A stretch of DNA of 14,863 bases from an uncultured Oscillospiraceae bacterium (GTDB lineage Bacteria; Bacillota; Clostridia; Oscillospirales; Oscillospiraceae): contig CAAFLE010000020.1 of the NCBI GenBank assembly GCA_900763675.1, forward strand, positions 1 to 14,863, read 5' to 3'. Positions 6,236 through 13,109 of the stretch are shown here, in pieces (the first letter of the stretch is position 1; every line of letters begins with the position of its first letter). The notes under the pieces were generated by a model. The model did no database searches, was not told the DNA's origin, and was given only the letters and a program-made list of their open reading frames with translations. Position numbers and translations under genes: made by a program.

Positions 6236-9200
6236 ATGGATATGAACGCCATTATCAAAGCCATAGGAAAAACACCCTCCCTTGCTACCCTCCCCCTGAG
6301 GGTCGAGGAGGGCTATTTGCCTGCTCTTTTGACCCAATCGGGCGGCGCGATGCGTGCGCTCGGCGCGGCGATGCTCCGGCGCGAGACGGACCGTCCCCTC
6401 TTCGTTCTCTGCACGGACGAGACGAACGCCGGGACGCTTGCCGCCGATTTAGAGGCGCTGCTCGGCGAGAGCGCCGTGCAGCTCACGGGGCGCGATCTCG
6501 CGCTGCGCGACGTGGAGGTCGTCTCCCGGCAGGAGGAGCAGCGGCGGCTGCGCTCGCTCGACGCGATGCTCTCCGGCGCGGCGGTCACGGTATGCACCGT
6601 ATCAGGGCTTTTGCAGCGGACGCTCTCGCCGGAGCTTTTGGAATCCGCCGCGTTCACGCTGAAAACCGGCGAGGGCGAGGGACCCGAGGCGCTGGAGCCG
6701 CGCCTGCTCGCGTGCGGCTACCGACGCAGCGACATGGTGGAGGGTCCCGGACAGTTTTCCCGCCGCGGCGGCATTCTCGACATCTTCTCCCCCGGCGCGG
6801 AGCGCCCGATCCGCTGCGAGTTCTGGGGCGACGAGATCGACTCCATGGGCTTTTTCGACACCGATACGCAGCGTCGGACGGAAAATGTCGAATCGTTCCG
6901 CATTCTGCCGGCGTGCGAGGCGCTTATGGAGCCGAACCGCGTCGAAACCATAGCGAAATCGCTCGAAAACCGGGCAAACCGCGCAGAAAAGCGCGAACAG
7001 ACGGAGCTTTCGCGCCGTCTGCGCCGGGATGCGGAGATGCTCCGCGGCGGCTCGGCTCTCCCGTGGTGCGACCGCTATCTCCCGGAAATGTACGCCGGAT
7101 TTTCCACGGCGCTCGATTACATTGCGCCGGACGCGCTCGTCTACATTGACGCGCCGAACCGCTGCGCGGAAAAGGCGAAGGAGCTTTCCGACGCGCTTAC
7201 GGACGATCTCAAAATTCTGCGCGAGGGCGCGTTCCCGGTCGATGAGACCGGCGATTACATCCTGTTATGGAAGGATGCCTGCGAGCGGCTGGCGGATTTC
7301 GCGGTCGTGATGGCGGACGCCTTCAGCGCAGGGCGGTATCCGCTCGCGCCGCGCTCGGTGCTGGACACGAACGTGCGCCAGCTCCCCAGCTACGGCGGCA
7401 GCGCGGAAACGGCGCTTGCCGACGTGCAGCGCTATCTCGAAAACGATTTCCGCGTCGTGGTGTTCGCCTCGGACGAGCGCCGCGCCGACGTGCTTTTCGG
7501 GATGCTGGAGAGAAACGGCATTCATCCCCTGCGCGGCTTTCCGAACGGCGCTCTCCCGCCGGAGGGGCGGGCGACGGTCGCGGTGGGCGCTCTCTCCGCC
7601 GGGCTGGAAGCGCCGGAGGCGCACCTTGCCGTTTTGACCGACACGCAGATCGCCGCGGGCGCTCTGCGCAGCCGGAAGCGCCGCCGCGCTATGGCGGACC
7701 GGGAAAAGCTCGGCTCGTGCGCCGATCTTTCCGTCGGCGATCTCGTGGTACACGAGCATCACGGCATCGGGCGCTTCGCCGGCATTTTCAAGCTGCCGGT
7801 GGACGGCGTCGAAAAGGACTACATTAAAATATGCTACGCCGGGTCGGACAGTCTGTACGTTCCGGCGACGCAGCTTGATCTCGTATCGAAATACATCGGC
7901 GGCGGCGAGGACCGCCCCGTGAAGCTCTCGCGCATGGGCGGCGCGGAGTGGAAGCGCACAACGTCCCGCGCCAAGGCGGCGGCGAAGGAGCTTGCCGCGG
8001 AGCTGACGCGGCTTTACGCGCAACGCGCCCGCACGCCCGGCTTTGCCTTCTCGCCGGACAGCCCGTGGCAGACGGAGTTTGAGGAGTCGTTCGGCTATGC
8101 CGAAACGGACGATCAGCTCCGGTGCATCCGGGAGATCAAGGACGACATGGAAAAGAGCGTGCCGATGGACCGGCTGCTCTGCGGCGATGTCGGCTATGGC
8201 AAGACGGAGGTCGCGCTCCGGGCGGCGATGAAGTGCATTTTAGACGGCAAGCAGTGCGCCATTCTCGTGCCGACGACGGTGCTTGCCCGCCAGCACTACC
8301 AGACCGCCACGCGCCGATTTTTCGGCTATCCGGTGGAGATCGCGCTCCTCTCGCGCTACAGCACCCCCGCGCAGAAAAAGGACATATTGAAAAAAACGCT
8401 CTCCGGCGGCATTGATCTTCTTGTCGGCACGCACAGCCTGCTGCAGAAGAGCGTCGCCTTCAAGGATCTGGGTCTGCTCATCGTGGACGAGGAGCAGCGC
8501 TTCGGCGTGACGCACAAGGAAAAGCTCAAGGAGCTTTCGCAGGGCGTGGATGTGCTGACGCTTTCGGCGACGCCGATTCCGCGCACGCTCAACATGGCGC
8601 TTTCGGGGCTGCGGAGTATGTCCACGATCGAGGAGCCGCCCCGCGACCGCCAGCCGGTGCAGACGTTCGTTATGGAGCAGGACCCCAAGGCGGTGTGCGA
8701 CGCCATCCGGCGCGAGCTTCTCCGCGGCGGGCAGGTGTACTATCTCCACAACCGTGTGGAGAACATCGAGCAGACGGCGCTGCGGCTGCAAAAGCAGCTC
8801 GGCGGCGGCGTGAGCGTCGGCGTGGCGCACGGGAAGATGGACGAGGAGCAGCTCTCCCGCGTCATGGACGACATGGTGGAGGGAAAAATTCAGGTCCTCG
8901 TCTGTACGACGATCATCGAGACCGGCATCGACATCCCGAACGTCAATACGCTTATCGTGGAGGACGCCGACCGGCTGGGACTTGCCCAGCTCCACCAGCT
9001 GCGCGGCCGCGTCGGGCGCAGCGCGAGACGCGCCAGCGCCTATCTCATGTACCGCCCGGACAAGGCGCTCACCGAGATCGCCGAAAAGCGCCTGACCGCC
9101 ATCCGCGAGTTTGCCGAGTTCAACGCCGGGTTCCAGATCGCCATGCGCGATCTCGAGATCCGCGGCGCGGGCAATCTCCTCGGCGCGGAGCAGTCGGGGC

Positions 9201-9760
9201 ATATGATGGACGTAGGCTACGATATGTATCTCAAGCTGCTCGAAGAGGCGGTGCTGGAGGAAAAGGGCGAAAAGCCGCCCGTGCGTACCGAGTGCGCCGC
9301 CGATCTCTCCGTGACGGCGAACATCCCGGAAAAGTATGTTCCCAACGCCGAGCAGCGCATGGACCTTTACCGGCGCATCGCGCTCATCCGCACGGAGGCG
9401 GACGCCGACGATCTCACCGACGAGCTGATCGACCGCTTCGGCGACCCGCCGGGCGCGGTGAACGCGCTTATCCATGTGGCGCTGCTGCGCGGCGAGGCGG
9501 GAAGAGCCGGCATTTCGGACATCTCCCAGAAGGGAAATATGCTCTATTTCAAGGTAGAGAATTTCGACATGGAAACGCTCTCGGCGCTGTATGCGCAGAA
9601 GGAGTTTAAAAACCGCGTCCGTCTGGAAGCCGGGCGCGAGCCGCGGCTGGGGCTGAAGCTCAAGCCGGGCGCAAGACCCATTCCGGAAGCCCGCGCACTC
9701 ATTGCCGCGTGGCAGAAACTGCAAAAACCGGCGGCGGACGACGCCGCGGAAAAGGAGTAA
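6236..9760 (+). CDS. mfd: Transcription-repair coupling factor Mfd
   Basis: Mfd is an ATP-driven DNA translocase that removes stalled RNA polymerase and recruits UvrA to lesions. The 1174 residues match the usual length. In order: a degenerate UvrB-like N-terminus with SRRGGILDIFSPG (about 174-186); the RNA-polymerase-interacting domain from LSVGDLVVHEHHG (498-510); a RecG-like motor with Walker A GDVGYGKT (650-657), the DEEQ box (751-754) and SATPIPRTL; QLRGRVGRS near 921; then the C-terminal TRCF domain from about 1030 (KYVPNAEQRMDLYRRI). The ATG at 6236 is chosen because the protein then starts like other Mfd sequences; ATG 6242 is an alternative. Frame upstream of it is repeat-derived. 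The ribosome site is poor (AAAGG, 16 bases away). It is first in a three-gene operon; the next gene starts 5 bases after its stop. Confidence 0.97.
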   Translation: MDMNAIIKAIGKTPSLATLPLRVEEGYLPALLTQSGGAMRALGAAMLRRETDRPLFVLCTDETNAGTLAADLEALLGESAVQLTGRDLALRDVEVVSRQEEQRRLRSLDAMLSGAAVTVCTVSGLLQRTLSPELLESAAFTLKTGEGEGPEALEPRLLACGYRRSDMVEGPGQFSRRGGILDIFSPGAERPIRCEFWGDEIDSMGFFDTDTQRRTENVESFRILPACEALMEPNRVETIAKSLENRANRAEKREQTELSRRLRRDAEMLRGGSALPWCDRYLPEMYAGFSTALDYIAPDALVYIDAPNRCAEKAKELSDALTDDLKILREGAFPVDETGDYILLWKDACERLADFAVVMADAFSAGRYPLAPRSVLDTNVRQLPSYGGSAETALADVQRYLENDFRVVVFASDERRADVLFGMLERNGIHPLRGFPNGALPPEGRATVAVGALSAGLEAPEAHLAVLTDTQIAAGALRSRKRRRAMADREKLGSCADLSVGDLVVHEHHGIGRFAGIFKLPVDGVEKDYIKICYAGSDSLYVPATQLDLVSKYIGGGEDRPVKLSRMGGAEWKRTTSRAKAAAKELAAELTRLYAQRARTPGFAFSPDSPWQTEFEESFGYAETDDQLRCIREIKDDMEKSVPMDRLLCGDVGYGKTEVALRAAMKCILDGKQCAILVPTTVLARQHYQTATRRFFGYPVEIALLSRYSTPAQKKDILKKTLSGGIDLLVGTHSLLQKSVAFKDLGLLIVDEEQRFGVTHKEKLKELSQGVDVLTLSATPIPRTLNMALSGLRSMSTIEEPPRDRQPVQTFVMEQDPKAVCDAIRRELLRGGQVYYLHNRVENIEQTALRLQKQLGGGVSVGVAHGKMDEEQLSRVMDDMVEGKIQVLVCTTIIETGIDIPNVNTLIVEDADRLGLAQLHQLRGRVGRSARRASAYLMYRPDKALTEIAEKRLTAIREFAEFNAGFQIAMRDLEIRGAGNLLGAEQSGHMMDVGYDMYLKLLEEAVLEEKGEKPPVRTECAADLSVTANIPEKYVPNAEQRMDLYRRIALIRTEADADDLTDELIDRFGDPPGAVNALIHVALLRGEAGRAGISDISQKGNMLYFKVENFDMETLSALYAQKEFKNRVRLEAGREPRLGLKLKPGARPIPEARALIAAWQKLQKPAADDAAEKE

Positions 9761-9765
9761 ATACT

Positions 9766-11325
9766 ATGAACGCAAGAAAATGGCTGGCTCTGCTGATGAG
9801 TCTCGTGCTGCTCGCCGGTATTCTGCCGGGCGCGGCGCTTGCCGCCGACGGCGATACCGCCGAACCGACGGAGGAAACCGCCGCCCCCGACGCGACCGGC
9901 ACGCCCACCGAGGGCGTTACCGACAGCGCCGCCGCCGACGCGCAGGCGGCGATCGACGAAGCGCAGGCACAGTACGCCAAGATCGAAGCCCAGCTCGACG
10001 CGGCAAGCAAAAAGTACGATGCCGACGCAGTCGTCGCAACCGTGAACGGTACGGAGGTCACGTGGCGGCTGTGCTACTATCTCATCGGCAGTCTGACGAG
10101 CCAGTATATCAACTACACCATGGCGATCCCCGACTTTACCACCGATGTCGGCGACGGCACGACGCTGCAGGACGCCATGCGCGAAGCGATCGAGGCGCGG
10201 ATGAAGTACTACACCGTTCCCGCCGCCGAGGCGGAGAAGCGCGGTCTTTCCGAAACAGTGGAAGCCGAGGTCGAGGAGCAGTGGCAGAGCATGGTCGAGC
10301 AGTTCGGCTCGCTCGACGCGCTGATGGAAGCCATTGAGAGCGCCTATCTTGACGAGCCGTCCTACCGGCTGCTGCTGCGGAGCAACGCGGCGTTCAACGC
10401 CATCATGGAAAGCACCTACGGCGCCGCCGGGGAGAAGCTCTCCGACGAGGACGTTCTCGCCTGGGCGAACGACAATAACTATCTCCATTGCAAGCACATC
10501 CTCTTTCTCACAAAGAACGACGACGGCACCGACATGACCGACGAGGAGAAAGCCGAAGTCCGCAAGGAAGCTGAGACGACGCTGGAAGAGCTTCGCGCTC
10601 TCGAGAGCGACCGCGAGAAGCTGCTCGAACGCTTTGACGCGCTCATGGCAGACGCCGACGACCCCGGCATGACGACCTTCCCGGACGGCTACACCTTCGG
10701 CGACGGGCAGATGGTGCAGGAGTTTGAGGACGGCACCAGGGCGCTTGAGGAATACGCGCTCTCCGACATCGTGGAGTCGAGCTACGGCTACCACATCATT
10801 CTGCGTCTGCCGCTCGACCCCGACGGCGCGACGCTCTCCCAGAACTCCAGCACGGGCGAATATATGACGCTCCGCGCCGACGCCGCCAACGAGCTTTTCA
10901 ACGCCATGCTCCTCGACTGGATCGAGACGGCAGAGGTCGAGTGGAAGGACGATTTCGGCACGATGGATTATAACGAGCTGTTCGCCGTTCCGGAGGATGC
11001 ACAGCCGGAGACCGAGCCGGAGAAGGAAACAAAGTCGTCCAAGGCGTGGATGTATATAGCCATCGCCGCGATCGTCGTGGTCATCGCTCTTGCGGCGGTG
11101 CTGGTCGGGAAGAAGAAAACCGTAACGGAAGCGCCCGCCGAGCCGGAGAAGCCGGAGACGGCGGAGGAAGCGCCGGAGACACCCGCCGAGCCGGAAGCCG
11201 CGGAGGAGCCCGCCGCGGAGACACCCGCCGAGCCGGAGACGACCGAAGCGCCCGCCGCGGAAACTCCCGCCGAACCGGCGGCGGAGGAGAGCGCCGAAGA
11301 AGAGAAAAAGGAAGAGGACGAATGA
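9766..11325 (+). CDS. Parvulin-type peptidyl-prolyl isomerase with C-terminal membrane anchor
   Basis: This encodes 519 residues. A signal peptide (1-26, ending AALA) and an acidic Thr/Pro/Ala linker precede a SurA/PrsA-like N-terminal region (about 85-235). The parvulin domain spans about 240-350, opening with HCKHILF and closing with SSYGYHIILRLPL. One hydrophobic helix (about 428-448) followed by GKKK would place the final 68 residues in the cytoplasm. That tail is made of 14-residue ETPAEPE-type repeats ending in Glu/Lys. PrsA proteins are normally lipid-anchored at the N-terminus; no lipobox is present, so anchoring appears to have moved to the C-terminus. Its role would be folding exported proteins at the outer face of the membrane. 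AAAGGAG lies 8 bases before the ATG, 5 bases after mfd, and its stop overlaps the next start. Confidence 0.85.
   Translation: MNARKWLALLMSLVLLAGILPGAALAADGDTAEPTEETAAPDATGTPTEGVTDSAAADAQAAIDEAQAQYAKIEAQLDAASKKYDADAVVATVNGTEVTWRLCYYLIGSLTSQYINYTMAIPDFTTDVGDGTTLQDAMREAIEARMKYYTVPAAEAEKRGLSETVEAEVEEQWQSMVEQFGSLDALMEAIESAYLDEPSYRLLLRSNAAFNAIMESTYGAAGEKLSDEDVLAWANDNNYLHCKHILFLTKNDDGTDMTDEEKAEVRKEAETTLEELRALESDREKLLERFDALMADADDPGMTTFPDGYTFGDGQMVQEFEDGTRALEEYALSDIVESSYGYHIILRLPLDPDGATLSQNSSTGEYMTLRADAANELFNAMLLDWIETAEVEWKDDFGTMDYNELFAVPEDAQPETEPEKETKSSKAWMYIAIAAIVVVIALAAVLVGKKKTVTEAPAEPEKPETAEEAPETPAEPEAAEEPAAETPAEPETTEAPAAETPAEPAAEESAEEEKKEEDE
11134..11295 (+). repeat. 42-base tandem repeat coding the isomerase tail
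   Basis: Units start at 11176, 11218 and 11260, each opening with codons for Glu-Thr-Pro-Ala-Glu-Pro, with a looser copy at 11134-11175. Third-position differences between units (GAGACA versus GAAACT) show that they are not brand-new duplications. Confidence 0.75.
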
Positions 11326-11900
11326 TCCTCTTCCATTACTCCGTGGATTCCTACACGGACGCCCCCAGTCTCACGAACGATTACGCCGGGCATTATAAAT
11401 ATGCCGAACCGTTCCTGCTCGCGCTCGAAAGAGGGCGGGCGGTGTTCGACGCAATGTTTTTCAGCGCAATGTACGTTTCCCGCGATCTTGTGGATCTCGG
11501 ACTGCGCAAGAACGAAAACTACCGCAAGGACGCCGTGGAGGGCATCTTTGAGTATGTCCGCCGGACGGAGTTCGGCGGCGTGCCGGTGAGCCGGCTTCGC
11601 TGCGTGTACTACTGCTCCTCCATGGAGGAGGCGCGGCGGTATGTATACGACGACGCGCTTGCCGACGGCAGCTTTTCCCCGGAGCAGGTGAAGCTCCTCA
11701 CCGTGGAAACGCCCGGCGAGCGGGCGTATGCCTATGACCAGCAGCTCTACAACGCCGCGATGGAAGCCGTGAAGGAAAACGACATCGACGCGGTGTTCGC
11801 GCTGGCGCGGCGGTACTTCGCGCTCGAACGCACGGAGCATCCGCTCATCGAGATCCTTGCCGACGGCGAGAACCGGGTCATAAAGGCGGAAACCTATTAA
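11322..11900 (+). CDS. Uncharacterised 192-residue protein (possible DUF2441-like)
   Basis: I do not firmly recognise this protein. It begins MILFHYSVDSYTD, has no signal peptide or membrane helix, and looks globular and cytoplasmic. The middle, FEYVRRTEFGGVPVSRLRCVYYCSS followed by a helix (MEEARRYV), recalls the ART-like DUF2441 pattern, in which an E-x-x-R-x-x-x-F...P-S-R stretch leads to a strand and helix. This is from memory and tentative. The ATG lies in an ATGA overlap with the isomerase stop, with purine-rich GGAAGAGGA before it, so it is translated with the mfd operon. A repeat-type terminator follows the stop. Confidence 0.75.
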   Translation: MILFHYSVDSYTDAPSLTNDYAGHYKYAEPFLLALERGRAVFDAMFFSAMYVSRDLVDLGLRKNENYRKDAVEGIFEYVRRTEFGGVPVSRLRCVYYCSSMEEARRYVYDDALADGSFSPEQVKLLTVETPGERAYAYDQQLYNAAMEAVKENDIDAVFALARRYFALERTEHPLIEILADGENRVIKAETY

Positions 11901-11907
11901 AATGCAA

Positions 11908-11940
11908 AGTCTCCCCTTGTTTCCAAGGGGAGACTATTTA
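11908..11940. terminator. Repeat-derived bidirectional terminator
   Basis: A perfect 12-bp stem AGTCTCCCCTTG/CAAGGGGAGACT (11908-11919 with 11924-11935) closes a TTTC loop. The arms are identical to the terminator core after pstB. The plus-strand tail (ATTTAT) is weak; on the minus strand TTTGCATTTT follows. It serves the converging ends of the mfd operon and the regulator gene. Confidence 0.8.
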
Positions 11941-12306
11941 TGTATGTTTCTCCAGATGCCGCTTGATGGCGTTGAACGTCTCGTCGCTGATGTAATGCTC
12001 CACGCGGCAGGCGTCGTCCGCCGCGACCTGCTCGCTCACGCCGAGAAGGCGGAACATCTGCGTCAGACACGTGTGGCGCTCGAAAATGTGCTGCGCTCTC
12101 TCCCGCCCCGCGTCCGTAAGCATGATCGAGCCGTATTTGTCCACGGTGATCAGCTCCTGCTTTTTCAGTATGCCGATCGCCCGGCTCACCGAGGGCTTGG
12201 AGTAGCCCATATACTCGCTCACGTCGATCGAGCGCACCACCGGCAGCGATTTCGACAGCCGGTAGATCGTTTCCAGATACATTTCGCCGGATTCCTGAAG
12301 GGTCAT
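11938..12306 (-). CDS. DtxR/MntR-family metal-dependent repressor, iron-type ligand set
   Basis: This encodes 122 residues: an N-terminal winged helix (about 1-65, recognition helix near SKPSVSRAIGIL) and the metal-binding dimerisation domain. The C-terminal SH3-like domain of full DtxR (about 226 residues) is absent, as in MntR. Primary-site ligands resemble DtxR/IdeR rather than MntR: EMYLETIY has Met9 (DtxR Met10; MntR has Asp), and CRVEH gives Cys100, Glu103, His104 (DtxR Cys102, Glu105, His106). His78 is kept, but ancillary-site residues matching DtxR Glu83 and His98 are Thr82 and Ala96. With feoAAB divergent from it, ferrous iron is the likely co-repressor. GAGGA lies about 8 bases before the ATG. 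GTTAGC-type sites over its own promoter suggest autoregulation. Confidence 0.92.
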   Translation of the reverse strand: MTLQESGEMYLETIYRLSKSLPVVRSIDVSEYMGYSKPSVSRAIGILKKQELITVDKYGSIMLTDAGRERAQHIFERHTCLTQMFRLLGVSEQVAADDACRVEHYISDETFNAIKRHLEKHT

Positions 12307-12319
12307 AGTTTTTTCCTCG

Positions 12320-12357
12320 GTTTCTTCGTGCTAATCTCATAGTTAGCAAAAGCATAC
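12320..12357. promoter_or_regulatory. Putative DtxR operators at the regulator promoter
   Basis: GCTAA and TTAGC form an outward-facing pair at 12330-12347. Each can be read as the strong half of a 16-bp box like those before feoA: GTTAGC-N4-GCATAC at 12342-12357 on the plus strand, and ATTAGC-N4-AGAAAC at 12335-12320 on the minus strand. They cover the -10 box and start site of the regulator promoter. Both far half-sites are degenerate. Confidence 0.55.
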
Positions 12358-12379
12358 CATACCTGGCGGCAAAGCGCAA
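12351..12379 (-). promoter_or_regulatory. Promoter of the DtxR-family gene
   Basis: On the minus strand, TTGCGC (12379-12374), 17 bases, then TATGCT (12356-12351), with TGG just before it giving an extended -10. The start would fall near 12344, inside the operator cluster 12320-12357. Confidence 0.55.
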
Positions 12380-12425
12380 GTTTTTTCGGCAAATCCACAA
12401 ATCGACAAATCCCGCGAAATTTCTC

Positions 12426-12454
12426 TTGACAAGTTAGCATACGATAACTATTAT
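12426..12454 (+). promoter_or_regulatory. Strong promoter of feoA-feoA-feoB
   Basis: A perfect -35 TTGACA (12426-12431), 17 bases, then TATTAT (12449-12454, five of six). The predicted start is near 12461. The whole spacer is filled by an operator palindrome. Confidence 0.85.
12433..12448. promoter_or_regulatory. DtxR-type operator 1, in the promoter spacer
   Basis: GTTAGCATACGATAAC, with GTTA/TAAC ends, sits exactly between the -35 and -10 boxes of the feo promoter. It shares GTTAGC and TAAC with the two downstream boxes. Confidence 0.7.
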
Positions 12455-12461
12455 ATAAAGA

Positions 12462-12479
12462 GGTTAGCGAGAACTAACC
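12462..12479. promoter_or_regulatory. DtxR-type operator 2, at the transcription start
   Basis: Arms GGTTAG and CTAACC are separated by 6 bases. The core GTTAGCGAGAACTAAC (12463-12478) is 30 bases downstream of operator 1 and covers the predicted start. Confidence 0.75.
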
Positions 12480-12497
12480 AATTTCTTTTGACGCAAT

Positions 12498-12513
12498 GTT
12501 AGCTTTAGCTAAC
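12498..12513. promoter_or_regulatory. DtxR-type operator 3, in the feoA leader
   Basis: GTTAGCT/AGCTAAC with two central T is the most symmetric of the boxes. It is 35 bases downstream of operator 2 and just before the ribosome site of the first feoA. Confidence 0.75.
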
Positions 12514-12526
12514 ACGGAAAGGACGG

Positions 12527-12745
12527 ATGGATATGATGCCTCTGGCACTGGCGAACATCGGGGAGGCGCAGATCGTCAAGCGCGTCGGCGGGAACCCGGA
12601 GACGAAACGCCATCTGGAAGATCTCGGCTTCACGGTCGGCGGCGAGGTGTGCATTGTGAGCACACTCGGCGGCAATCTGATCGTAAAGGTCAAGGAGTCC
12701 CGCGTCGCGGTCAGCAACGAGCTGGCGCGGAAGATCATGGTTTGA
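12527..12745 (+). CDS. feoA: Ferrous iron transport protein A, first copy
   Basis: This encodes 72 residues forming a small SH3-like FeoA domain. It shows the family pattern of a short N-terminal strand (LALANIGEAQIVKRV), a helix with a Leu-Gly-Phe turn (RHLEDLGFTVGGEV) and closing strands (NLIVKVKESRVAVSNELARKI). FeoA is a cytoplasmic partner that modulates FeoB. GGAAAGGA is 4 bases before this ATG; the in-frame ATG at 12533 is spaced better and may be used. It is first in the operon and 40 bases before the second feoA, with no terminator seen between them. Confidence 0.92.
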   Translation: MDMMPLALANIGEAQIVKRVGGNPETKRHLEDLGFTVGGEVCIVSTLGGNLIVKVKESRVAVSNELARKIMV

Positions 12746-12785
12746 GCAAATTTTTTAATATAAGCAAAAAGGAGGAAGAACAGGC

Positions 12786-13007
12786 ATGAAAACTCTGCGC
12801 GAGGTGCCGGTCGGCACCGCCGTCAAAGTTGTAAAGCTCCACGGCGAGGGCGCGGTCAAACGCCGCATCATGGACATGGGCATTACGAGAGGAACGCCCG
12901 TGTATGTCCGCAAGGTTGCTCCCCTCGGCGACCCCATCGAGGTCACCGTCCGCAACTACGAGCTTTCGATCCGCAAGGCAGACGCCGAGATGATCGAGGT
13001 CGAGTAA
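12786..13007 (+). CDS. feoA: Ferrous iron transport protein A, second copy
   Basis: This encodes 73 residues and is another FeoA domain: LREVPVGTAVKVVKL, then RRIMDMGITRGTPVYVRKVAPLGDPIEVTVRNYELSIRK split over helix and strands. The MGITRGT turn and the GDPIEV strand are classic FeoA. It is clearly different from the first copy, so the pair is not a recent duplication; two separate FeoA proteins before FeoB are common in Clostridia. AGGAGG lies 10 bases before the ATG. Confidence 0.94.
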   Translation: MKTLREVPVGTAVKVVKLHGEGAVKRRIMDMGITRGTPVYVRKVAPLGDPIEVTVRNYELSIRKADAEMIEVE

Positions 13008-13045
13008 GGGCAAAAAACTTTTCCGGGGAAAGCCCCCATTTTTTT
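13008..13045 (+). terminator. Possible attenuator between feoA2 and feoB
   Basis: GGGC (13008-13011) can pair with GCCC (13032-13035), CTTTTC with GGAAAG can form an inner stem, or GGGG-AAAG-CCCC a short hairpin. Seven T follow at 13039-13045. This is weaker than the other terminators and may only reduce read-through into feoB. Confidence 0.4.
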
Positions 13046-13054
13046 CGAGCGGCG

Positions 13055-13070
13055 GTTAGCTCTGACTAAT
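13055..13070. promoter_or_regulatory. DtxR-type operator 4, upstream of feoB
   Basis: GTTAGCTCTGACTAAT matches the feoA boxes at both ends (GTTAGC; CTAAC with a final T). It lies 40 bases before feoB, after the possible attenuator. I see no good promoter here, so its role is unclear. Confidence 0.6.
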
Positions 13071-13109
13071 CGAGAATAAGGCTTTGAGAGCAGAAAGGAA
13101 GCGTTACTC

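Noticed and set aside
5828..6337. Several minus-strand and plus-strand small frames over the repeat region
   Set aside because: They consist of repeat hairpins and out-of-frame parts of neighbouring genes, with no ribosome site.
8240..9724. Long open frame antisense to mfd
   Set aside because: Composition is His/Arg/Leu-rich noise from the reverse of GC-rich coding DNA; the mfd frame is certain.
12488..12513. Second feo promoter with TTGACG as -35
   Set aside because: At 17 bases spacing the -10 position reads AACACG, so no partner box exists.
12746..12785. Terminator between the two feoA genes
   Set aside because: There is a T-run but no stem before it; the gap is short and ends in a good ribosome site.
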